Origin: Streblospio benedicti
Taxonomy: Eukaryota; Annelida; Polychaeta; Spionida; Spionidae
Length of the DNA: 64,000 bases
Assembly (NCBI GenBank): GCA_019095985.1
Contig: CM032660.1
Span: 34,933,072-34,997,071 of the forward strand
Direction of reading: 5' to 3'
In this document: positions 1 through 10,500 of the stretch, in pieces
Layout of the letters: each line of letters begins with the position of its first letter
Position numbering within the stretch: position 1 is the stretch's first letter
Notes under the pieces: model-generated
Told to the model about the DNA's origin: nothing
What the model saw: only the letters and a program-made list of their open reading frames with translations
Databases searched by the model: none
Program-made: the position numbers and the translations under genes

Positions 1-1690
1 AATTTTAAATCAAAGAATCTCCCACCAGGGAGCTCTTTTTAATGTTAGATTCTCATTCTACACGATGACTTGCCATATACTCTTTCAACTATTGACCAAT
101 AGTAATCAGAACTACTAATTAAAACGTCAATTTCCATGAATTCTCTGAGATGGTTTTCAACTACCGGGTATTTGATTTTAATCCATTTGAGATGACGCAT
201 TTCCTCAATCTGTAATCTGTTTTGAAAATATTTTTATCAAATATGACTTGGAGTTTTTATTAGAGTGTATTTTAACAGTCAAATATGACAATTCTTTAAT
301 GGCAAGATGACTTGCATGACCTTTAATAGTTTGAAGTTTTGAGTGTTGTTTTGTTTCTATTTTGACGCATCTAACAGTATCAAATTTTCCACCAAATGCA
401 GAAAGATTTTTCATAATTTCCACCAAATCGATTCTATATTCAAATTCAAATTAATTATATTCTTCTCTGTCGTCTATGGCAAGAAAGCTCCTACCCACTA
501 TATTGACATAGCTTGATGACACATCTTCCATTTGACTATATCAAGTGGCCCAGATGGGGACCTCGAACTCACGACCCCAAGGTTGTGAGACCAGAATGAT
601 ACCATCATCTCAAGCAAATTCAACTTCTTAGATTTAGATTTATAATTTCACTTGATTCTATATTCAAATTCACAAGCAGTAGTGATAAACGACCTCATAG
701 CCCCTTCATCTAAAATAACATGTGTACTTTAATTTTAGATCATTGGATATGTTCTTAGCATTTACTGAAGCAGTTTTGAGAAGTGCGGGTCCTGGCGCAT
801 TCGTCAGCATTCCCTGTACAGTATTAACATGATCACCCTTTACAGCAGGCTTTTACCGTGATACCCTGGCCCGTGGGGCTGCTGTGGTATCAAATTTTGT
901 TAATATTCATAAGTAAAATGTTTAAGTTTTGTCACAATAAAAACATCTTATCTATTCTTAATTTATTAAAACTCGATTTCCAACCTAGTGCATTGTGACA
1001 AAACGAAAATGCACATCGCCGTCATTCTTTTGGTGGTCTGCCTTTTAGCAACGACCGATATACGGAAATATCACGGGAGAAACGGGGCATTACGACATGC
1101 CAGGGATATTTTATGACAATTCAAATGGCGGATCACAGATAAGGTGTTTGACAGCAGTCTTATGAAAGCTGCATGGGCTCCGTGGTCGGCTCCGTATATC
1201 GTGTGTTTCTTTGAAAACGAATAAATGATGGCGTCAACTACGCAGATATTTTGCCGATCCCGGAATAAACAACACAATTTTTTTAAACGTTTCCACTCAG
1301 AAATGCTGTAAATAATCATCTATTATGCATGAAAACGGTTTCAGTAGTAAATTTTACATAGGTGTATGAATAATTACGCAGTTTTATAAGCTCCACAACC
1401 TTAAACATTGAACTATTCCCGTTTTGATAAACATACATTCGCAGACGGACCGCGGGATTTCAAGTGGCAACGTTCAGTGGGACAATGACAGCTAGTATCC
1501 ACATTAAACTGTTAAATGTACCTTGACATTTCTATGTAAACTTTGAGAAATAGAAGCATCACTGTTTTTATTTGTCTAATTACTTCTCCTTAGCCGATAT
1601 GAAAGTGTTACGTTATCCATAATTGAGTACAGTAGGTGCAACCACCACGTTTATCAACTTACGTGTGACGTAGTTATCTGAACGTGATGT
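1..1690. other. Non-coding repeat-rich stretch
   Basis: AT-rich DNA with no gene I can support. It holds a tRNA-like SINE head near 541-612; the short open frames here have no recognisable domain. Later EFCAB5 exons would be expected in this direction, but I found none with matching phase and similarity. Confidence 0.5.
541..612 (-). repeat. tRNA-derived SINE head
   Basis: Read on the minus strand this carries a polymerase III B-box-like stretch (GTCGTGAGTTCGAGGTC), as in tRNA-derived SINEs. No body or tail could be delimited, so it is a fragment. It lacks a full cloverleaf and is not a tRNA gene. Confidence 0.4.
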
Positions 1691-1699
1691 ACGTCATTC

Positions 1700-2640
1700 G
1701 TTCGGGGTCACCCGTACTAACACGGGGTCATCCGGTGCGTTTTGCTGAAAATCGTGCTGAATTCTGAGTTGAGTTCATAGCCTACGGACTTCGTGCGTAT
1801 AGTCTTAACCAACCCAATCGGGGCTTGGGTATTACACTTTCTGCGTCTATTTATTGATTTACAGTCTCTTGACAAATGATTACCAAAACAGTTGAAGCAT
1901 CGTTTCTTTTGTTTGATAATTTCAAAACGTTCATCTAAATTTATCACCCTATCACAGGAAGTTGCTGGATGGTCGTTAGAACAGAAAATGCATTTCTTTT
2001 CTCAAACTTCCTATTATTTGAAATTAGTATTGGCATTGTTTCACCCGGTGACTGGTTTTCAAAACTTTCGGTTGACATGTACAGTTATTTGTGATAAAAG
2101 TTGCAGTGGGCGACATAAAAGTGTGTTCTTTATTTAGGAACAAACTGGCTTCGCCTACTTAATGACATCTATTTCTTTTTTAGAGATAATTTAAGCTCCT
2201 TCAAGGTCCAAACTGATGATCCAGGTTCCTGTGTCATGAATTGATGTACACTTGGGGGAATCTTTTCAAGTATTAATGGCACTAAAAGATCTTCAATACT
2301 ATTTTCAGATGTACCAAGCTGTTAAACCATGGAGGTTGCTTTCAAGGTTATCAGTAGTTTCATATTCATTTGTAGTGTTATTTATCTTATTTATTACTTT
2401 GGTAATTGCTGATTTTTATCCTCTTACCTCATATTTTAGTCTTTGAAGTTGATTTGCAATTTCAGGTCCTTCATTTTTTTCACTGGGTGGAGCCATTCTT
2501 TCTATTCATGTGCGCACGGAATCCTTCTTTTCACGGCACCAATTTAGGAATCTGTGCTGAGATTGAGGTTGTATGCTCCAAAAACAATAATGTAAATTTA
2601 GCAGAATTTATTTTGTGCTGTTGACGACTGGATGTTTAGT
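1700..2640 (-). mobile_element. Fossil BEL/Pao-type LTR retrotransposon, gag part
   Basis: The minus strand near 1880-2030 encodes two cysteine-histidine clusters, CIFCSNDH and CFNCFGNH followed by SRDCKS, in the arrangement typical of BEL/Pao gag zinc knuckles. More gag-like but decayed sequence lies towards 2640. No LTRs, protease or reverse transcriptase were seen nearby. It is an old, broken fragment. Confidence 0.55.
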
Positions 2641-3680
2641 TCCAAAGTGACCGAATTTGTACGCAGAAGCTTATATACAAGTATAAAATATATAAGTATC
2701 AAAACCTATAAATCAAAACACTATCAATGAAAGTATAATTAGTTTATACACAGCATTTCTGGCAAGTTAGTTCTGACACTGCATAAAATAAAGCAAGTAC
2801 TATACACTGGTGTGAAATTGTCTTGTAGGATATGTCTTAACTGTAAATGGTCTGCACATCAACCAGCCATAACATGAGGGGTTTGGGTCTTAAGCATATG
2901 CTTATATTACATTGTATCGTATATAATTTGCTGTTTAATTATTTTTAGATGATGATTATGGTTAAAAATTCAAAGCCATAAAACTATCCATCAGCCATCT
3001 TTGATGGTCATAATAGCCTATTACGATCATAGTGTTGGCACAGTCTTCATTATGGCTATCATTTACTGATTTAATCACATGCTTGTTACCACTCTACAGA
3101 TCCCACCATTGTACCTAAAAGTGGTAAATGTTGGTTTGTACAGTCACAGCAAGTAGTACTCAGTGAGTCTTTTTTATTGTAAATGGTGTTTTGACTAAGT
3201 GACATATGAATTTGATTTTAGATGCATGATAAAGACACAGACTTGACATTGCTGGCCAAATTTATGTGCCACCAGTCGAAGACACAGCAAGAGTAATACG
3301 ACTTTTTTGCAAAAAAAATTAAACGAAAATAGTGTCGCCATGTCAAAAAAAAAATATTTTCTATAAAAGTACATCCTTTGGTGCATAATTAGTTAGGCCA
3401 GTTAGAAATCATAGCTTGATAGTCCACATTCTGATATGTAAGTAGTTACGTTGAGTTTTTGTGTATTATTCAGCATAATTTTGGGAAATGGAGTGCTGTA
3501 GTTCGAAACTGTTATGTTATATGTACATAACGTATGCGTGACACATACCACTTTGATGCAAATCTGAAATTTTGGAGTCAGCGATTTGGTACCTCATGAT
3601 GAGGACTTGCGCCTTCGCTGTTGCTTTCTGCACAGACAGCGGATTAGGCAGACTAGACCATAATTGACACAATTCTGTCA
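2641..3680. other. Non-coding, with one dispersed repeat
   Basis: AT-rich sequence without a supported gene. The part at 3408-3541 recurs in diverged form at 23108-23245. Open frames here are short and domain-free. Confidence 0.5.
3408..3541 (+). repeat. Dispersed repeat, copy 1
   Basis: Begins CATAGCTTGATAGTCCA and ends with a GTACATAACGTATGCGT-like stretch. A similar block in the same orientation lies at 23108-23245. No coding content or terminal repeats were seen. Probably an old transposon of unknown class. Confidence 0.45.
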
Positions 3681-3685
3681 TCATC

Positions 3686-5112
3686 CTTGTTTATTTGGGC
3701 AGGCCTGAATTAATCCTCTGCAGAGGGTGCGGCCTGGCTGCCTAGTTGTGACCGAAGACGTCCCTCCATGCTTGACGGTCCTTGGGGTCCATTCCTTCCA
3801 TGCCAAGTGATGCTCTGTCGCGTTTCACCAGCTCATCCCAGGTCAACTTTGGTCTGCCTGGAGCTTTCTGTCTCATGATTTTATGCTCCCTCACTCTGGC
3901 TATCCAGCCGGTGCTTCGCTCGACATGGCCTAGCCATCTCATCCTGTTCGCACGAAGCACAGCATCGATGTCCTTTATGCCAAGCTTTTCTAGGAGGCAG
4001 TCAGAGCTCACGTCATCCTGGGGCCTTACACGACAGATCCATCGGATCATGGCTCGATCATTTCTTCTCAAACGGTTCAGGGTCTTGGAGGAGGCAGCCC
4101 AGGTTTCGGAACCATGTAGCATCACACTACGTACACAAGTGGAGTACACTCTACCTCTGGATACCAGCGGGAGATGCTTGTTTGTGAGTATCGGGAGGAG
4201 CTCACGGAACTTCCCCCATGCGGTCCTGCATCTCACAGTAGCGGCTAGCTCACAGTCACCACCGCTGGATAGCATGTCACCCAAGTAGCAGAACTCGGAC
4301 ACAACTTCCAGCTTATGCTCACCTACTGTGACCTCCTTGACTGGCCTGCCATCTACAGGTCTGGCAGCACCTGCACACCTCGGACATATGTAACTTGGGT
4401 CATTTCTCAGGGGGCCTTTGATGCCACTGCATTTCTTGTGGACCCAACAGGCACATTTTCCACAGTAGATGGAGTTACTACCTGTACCCGCGAGACAGAC
4501 AGCACAGGGATGTTTCCCAGTCTTCTGCAGTCTGTCGAGCTGTAACCCAGAGATCATACACTTGGTTTTTCCCATGTTCACACGGAGTCCCTTCTCCTCC
4601 ATACCCTCCTTCCAGACCTGCACCTTATCCAGTAGCTCTTGTTTTGTGTTTGCAATAATGACTAGATCATCAGCATACAGCAGTTCCCAGGGGCATCCAG
4701 TGAAACTGAAGGGAGAGAGCCTCTAGTACTATAATGAAGAGCAGTGGGCTTAGGACTGAGCCCTGGTGCACACCGACCTCCACACTAAACTCTTCACTGT
4801 ACTCATCTCCAACACGCACCCGACTCCGTTCATTATTGTACATTGACTGCACCAGCACTACCAGCCACTCCTCGACACGTAGCTTGCGCAAGGCCCACCA
4901 GATGACCTGCCTTGGGACACGGTCGAAAGCCTTTCGAGGTCTACAAAGGCTAGGTACAGTGGCTTGTTTGCTGCCAGGTACTTTTCCTGCATCTGTCGCA
5001 CTATGAAGATGGCATCAGTCGTCCCTCTTCCTGGCATGAAGCCGAACTGCATGTCATTGATCTGCGCCTTTTCTTCCTAATCAATTGCTCCACAACCGTA
5101 TCCAGTAGAGCA
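3686..5112 (-). mobile_element. LINE (non-LTR retrotransposon), 5'-truncated
   Basis: The minus strand encodes reverse transcriptase pieces: the block MQFGFMPGRGTTDAIF, then FVDLE, a GVHQGSVLSPLLF block and YADDLVIIAN (catalytic YADD). A C-terminal region follows with a PHD-like zinc cluster (PCAVC, YCGKC, WVHKKC, ICPRC), then MRWLGHVER and PGRPKLTWDEL. The upstream RT blocks lie in different frames, so this copy is frameshifted and dead; the endonuclease half is missing. The last 294 codons (3742-4623) remain open. Two other 3'-end copies of the family lie at 14640-14935 and 29290-29470. The clade (RTE- or CR1-like) is uncertain. Confidence 0.85.
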
Positions 5113-5179
5113 ATTTAAATACTACGCAATAAGAGGCCAGTGTACACACAAGTAAACACATGAAAGCAGAAATGTAAAC

Positions 5180-5299
5180 CGAATGATTTTCGTCAGACGT
5201 AACTTGCACGGTGCGCGTAAGAAGCCGGCTATCTTTCCCATGTTAAACGTGACGTCTGCCGTCAGAAATTCATGGTACGTCTGGCGAAAATCATTCGAT
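5180..5299. mobile_element. Small inverted-repeat element (MITE-like)
   Basis: The ends GAATGATTTTCGTCAGACGTA and TACGTCTGGCGAAAATCATTC are near-perfect reverse complements around a 75 bp core. No coding capacity. A non-autonomous DNA transposon is the likeliest origin. Confidence 0.6.
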
Positions 5300-5645
5300 T
5301 ATGCAACATCACGTGACCTTGTGTTTTAGGTCGCAAGAAGGCATGTTATTTTTAAAGGTGTAATAAATAGTAGATGTGGAGAATATATATATTATTTTCC
5401 TTACACTTGCAATGGAAAAGGGATTATTCATTGATACTGGACTTGACAGAACAAAGAGTATTTTGACTGAGCATTATCTTTAAGTAGTCTCAATACAGAT
5501 GTGGTCTGTATACAGAGGTTCATTTTGGTAGCTTTATGAAGGTTTGGAACAATGAAAATTGGTCTTATTATAGAGGTGGTCTCAATAGGGAGGTGGTCTT
5601 ATTTGGAGGTTCTACTCTACCACCATTGCACTCTATTCGTCCTAC

Positions 5646-5792
5646 CTGCATTGTCGTCTGTCTGTTGAACAGCAGCTTCAGCAGCTGGTTTAGCAGCAGC
5701 TGGTTTAGCAGCAGCAGCAGCTGGCTTTGCATCCTCCTCTTTTTCATCCTCGTCATCTGTGAACTCCTCAAATTCATGATCAACCACTGGCC
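5646..5792 (-). CDS. EFCAB5: EFCAB5 exon, acidic and alanine-rich
   Basis: Acceptor TGTTATAG, donor GCAG|GTAGGA. The first two bases complete a Trp codon (RRW), giving the conserved NPRRWP. Then come EFEEFTDDEDEKEED and a low-complexity KPAAAAAKPAAAKPAA run. It ends in phase 1, and the next exon was not found. Confidence 0.85.
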
Positions 5793-7504
5793 CTATAACA
5801 CACATGGTAACACCATGAACTGTGAACTGTCAAGCATTATCTACAATGTACGTTGAAACCAAAGTGTCTATTTTCTGGTAATGGAGATTTCTGATGAAGT
5901 ATGTCACATGTAAATGGTAGAAGGCTAGAAGCATTGAATGGTTCCAGAGTTAATACTGTGCCAATGAGATCCAAATAATTCAAATAAGTGTAATAGCCTG
6001 CCAGGTAGAGATTGAAGATTTTATTAGAATGTCTTGCAGTGTTTACGAATTATTGCCATCCTCAAAAATAGCTAACATGTTTATGCACTTCTTGATTTGA
6101 TTTGATAAAGGACAGAGAATTTGGCAAATCTATGATTTGAATGTGTTATTACAACATAATGCTACTTCAACTACCAACTATTGAACCACACAATGGAATT
6201 TGTATACTCACAACGTCGTGGATTTCTCAGGTTCTCTTTGATTGGACCCTGAGCTTTGTCAAAGAACATGGCAAACAGATCCAAGATGCGGTGACGGTCG
6301 ATCTGACCCACCTACAAATGTACAAAATATAATGAACTATTTAGTCACATTTACTTTGACTAACATCTAGATTATTTTTTTGACTACACTACTACTTACT
6401 ATTTACAACATGCACTGACGTTGCGGCGACCATCGCGGTGCCTTCAACCGAGTGACTGTTTTGGTATGATGACGTCACATTGGCGCGAACTGGGTTTCCG
6501 CCAGGTGGAGTTCCTGGTGGAAAGCAGATGGAGGAGGTTCGGGGGGATGCTCCTGCCTTGGTTGAGGTTGAGCTTCGGGCGGTGCGTGTAGATCTTGATG
6601 GCTTCCAAGATCTTACGTCGGAAAGGCTGGTCTTCTGCCTATGACTCTGGCTGACTCTTACTGAATAAATGTCCAGTCTTCTGTGTGTGGATCTGTATGG
6701 CAGACTGGGTACTGTGCGGGTCCAGGTGTTCCTTCAGTCTCGTTTGCAGATTCCTGCCAGTTTCCCCAATGTATGTTTCATGGCATGAAGGGCATGAGAT
6801 GTCATACAACACTCCACACATTTTCTTTGGGTCGTCTTTGTCCTTGGGTCTAACTAGCAGGCTCCTAAGCGTGTTGAAAGGCTTATGGAAAGAACGGGGA
6901 CACCATGTTTCTTAAGGATCCTCTGCATAGTTTCAGATGTGCCTTTCACATACGGAATTCTCACAGGGAACTTCTTAGCCGTATTGTCACTTGTTTCAGA
7001 CGGTTCTTCTGTTCTCTATTTGAAAGGAACTTTGAATGCCCAGGGCTTGTATCCATTCACTTTCAGCACTTGTTTCACATGTTTCACCTCTTTCACACGG
7101 TCTTCCTCCTCGGTTACCAGATGTTCGGCTCTCCTTAGGAGTGTGCGGACTACCGAAAAAAGCGTTTGTGTTCAAGGTGATGGTTGGAGTCCCAGTTCAA
7201 GTACTGATCAGTGTGTGTGGGCTTCCTATAAACACTAGTCTTCAGGGATCCGTCTTGTTTCCTCTCAATGTGAGTGTCGGTTGAAGGCACCGCGATGGTC
7301 GCCGCAACGTCAGTGCATGTTGTAAATAGTAAGTAGTAGTGTAGTCAAAAAAATAATCTAGATGAATAGTCCTAATACTAGTAATAGTCTACATAAAGAT
7401 ACTTTGACTAAATTACAATACTTGTTCATACAAGAAAGTATGTCTCATTGGTCCTCCATTTCATTAGTTACTGCTTCGGCTTCTGCAGCTACGTCTGCTT
7501 CTGT

Positions 7505-7565
<61 letters not shown>

Positions 7566-10500
7566 ATAGCTGTTGTTACAGCTGCTGCAGCTTTTGTTGC
7601 TGCTTTTTCAGCTGTTTTTGCTGCTGTTACAGCTGCTGCTGTATAGTACCAGTAAGATAACTCACCCCCGTGTGGTCGCAGTTGGCGAACAGCTGAGTGA
7701 GCAGCACTTTGCGCTGATCCATCTCAGCCTGTGATCGGTATGCACGGGCGATCGTGGACATGTGGGCCATGAACTCATCAAACACTTCGCGCGGCATGTC
7801 ATCGATGAAGCGCTTCAAGTACTGAAAAATGATGGGTGGGTCTGTGTTAATGCCAATGTTAAGTATGGGACACTAATCTTTAAACCACTGGCAACTGTAT
7901 CAATGGGCTTTGATAAAAGGATAAATGAAAGAACTCTAAAACTCTTTTCAAAGCATATTGATGCAGTTGCCAGTGCTTTTAATAGACCAGCAGCCAATGT
8001 ATGATTTCAGGGAAGAATTAAGAAATGTAGAAGTCACAAAGTTAAAAGTTAAATGAACACAAGAGGCCGTAAAGATTTTTAGAAATTCCTACCCATCCCT
8101 AGTCCAGTGATCCACTGCTGGTAGTCATTTGAACACCATGAAATACTTTAAATGTTCAACTTATTGTGAAAATACAAAACAATTTGTATGATGTCTAGTG
8201 AATTGTAATAGGTAACACATATTAAACGTACAATGATGAAATCTTTGAGTGGGATCATCTTGCCCGTATCATCGGTGGGCTCGAGTTGATGTGAGAAAGC
8301 AGCGGCTTGCTTCAGCTGCTCAGGGAACAGCTGGGAAATCTCAGCAAATGAGCGCAAAGCATTTTGTAACTGTCAACAAAACATGAAAACAATGAATACA
8401 AATTAGTGCTGCATATTGGTGACACTTTCAATATTGATAATCGGTGCTCTGCAAATGATAGGTATCCGATTGCATCGTGAGTAGATTGTTATAGGTTACA
8501 CATTGTTTTCTGCGCAATTTTTAAAGTACCCATCGGATAGATAGCCAAAGATTTTGATAATCCTTTTATTTGAAGCAACTATATATAAGTGTCCCATCTC
8601 AACTGCGAAAGTACAAATATAGACATTTGCAAGGCAGCTGTTAGCTGGCGAAAAATTTAATTGATTGTAATATTTCTAATTTATTGTAGTTGTTTAAATG
8701 CTTTATCTATTGAATTCATGCAAGTAGTTATCGAAATGAACGATTGGAGAGTCGCACCAGTGCTAATTTGACCCGGCCCTCCGGATAAAGACCAACATTC
8801 CACTCGGTAAACTGGGAGCGAATCAAGTTCTCCCGACGCGCCTTTTCCTCTTGCACCAGTCGCTCTTCCTTCTCTCGCTCCTCGCGCTTTCGACGAGCCT
8901 CCATCTTGATTCTTGCAAGTCTAGAGCAAAGCAGACAACTGTCAGTTACGTTTAGCTCATAGTTGATATTAATTTCAAGAATGATTTGAAATATTTGCAG
9001 TAAATTTGTTTTGAACACAACATGGATGACTTGCCGAGAGAAAAATATCAAGCTGTATGCAATTAGGTTTAAAAGCATTTAGAATATTTTTTTCTATGGT
9101 GATTAAAATAATAGTGTGTCACAGTAAAACAATTAACTATTGTGTATATAGGTACTAACAGTAGATAATGGACTTTCATATTTCATGCAAACGATATCCA
9201 TGCAAGTAATATTGCATCAGGCTATGCAAGAACAGACAGTAAAAATATGTCGACTCATGTAGGGTGTTAACACATTTTGGGTTGATCTGAAATGCTAAGT
9301 CTTAACATATTGTGTTGCTGGTGAGTGAAAAATATCAAGCTTTATCAAATTGTAAAGTCTATCAAATAGTGCTTAGAACAACTCTGAATATCTAATGTAT
9401 TATATGCTTTATCAGATAATACACTACTATTTCCTTTACCACTTTCATGGCACTATGGAATTCTTGAGATGGAATTATGGCTTTAGACTTCAAAATGACA
9501 ATTGTAGCTATAAATCTGCATCTCAAAGTGTATTTAAACACACTGACTATTGCATAATCAATGAGCAATTATTATTTGAAAATGTTTACCAAGGTTGCTT
9601 CCACTTTTCTGAAACTTTTACCGTGCATTGATGATGCACTATGTGAATGGTGACATGAATCTAAATTCAACTGAATGCATACGTGTAATGACAATATTTT
9701 TTTGTGCATTTAAACGTTTTGAATTCAATTACGTCTAAAAAGTGTACACATTCTATCTAGCAAAAAAAAATCTCATAACAATTATTGCAACACAGTCCCA
9801 TTCAATAGCCCTTTCTACATTAATCTTTTTTAAAGTTTATTTAAAATAAATATTTTTATATTATCTGTGTATTCATTGCTACTAGTCAAATCCAAAATTA
9901 AACATAAATATATTGTTAATTTTATTTAAATTTCAATCACATAAAAAGATTTGTATGTTTAATTTTGGATTTGACTAGTAGCAGTGAATACATAGATACG
10001 TAATTAATAGAACTTTGAAATATTTTTTAAAGAAATTGCTCTCAAAGTCTGTGAATCTTTGACATGTGATGAAAGGGTTACTGAATGAGGCTAAAAGAAA
10101 TGTTAGAAGCATCACTCACCATGTTAGCTCCACACTGCAAACTACAGAAACTATGTACAAATAAAGCGGTACATGTAGTTATCAAGGGCCATGATTAAGT
10201 GTTCATCAACTAATACTGACCATAACACATTTTGTCATGCACTTTGAGAGGGTTGTTGTTTTAGTCATTCTACCCATCAGTACCTATAGTTCTTTCTGAC
10301 TTAATCATGACTCTGGCTATCTACTTTTGAATATATGTTTGATTAGTTAGCTGAGTGATGTTTTTGATTTTTTAAGGCAGATTCTTATTATGAAAAAATG
10401 ATATGTTGAATCTTCAAATAACTATATTTTCATCAAAAAATGATATGTTGGATCTTCAAATGAAAAATATATACAAATTGAAATTACAAGTGAATGCATT

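Noticed and set aside
205-426. Minus-strand open frame of 73 codons near the left edge
   Set aside because: Looks faintly like retroelement or host coding sequence, but no domain, splice signal or phase links it to EFCAB5.
7362-7660. Open frames rich in Ala or Cys
   Set aside because: They are translations of the CTG/CAG repeat in an intron; all frames of such a tract stay open.
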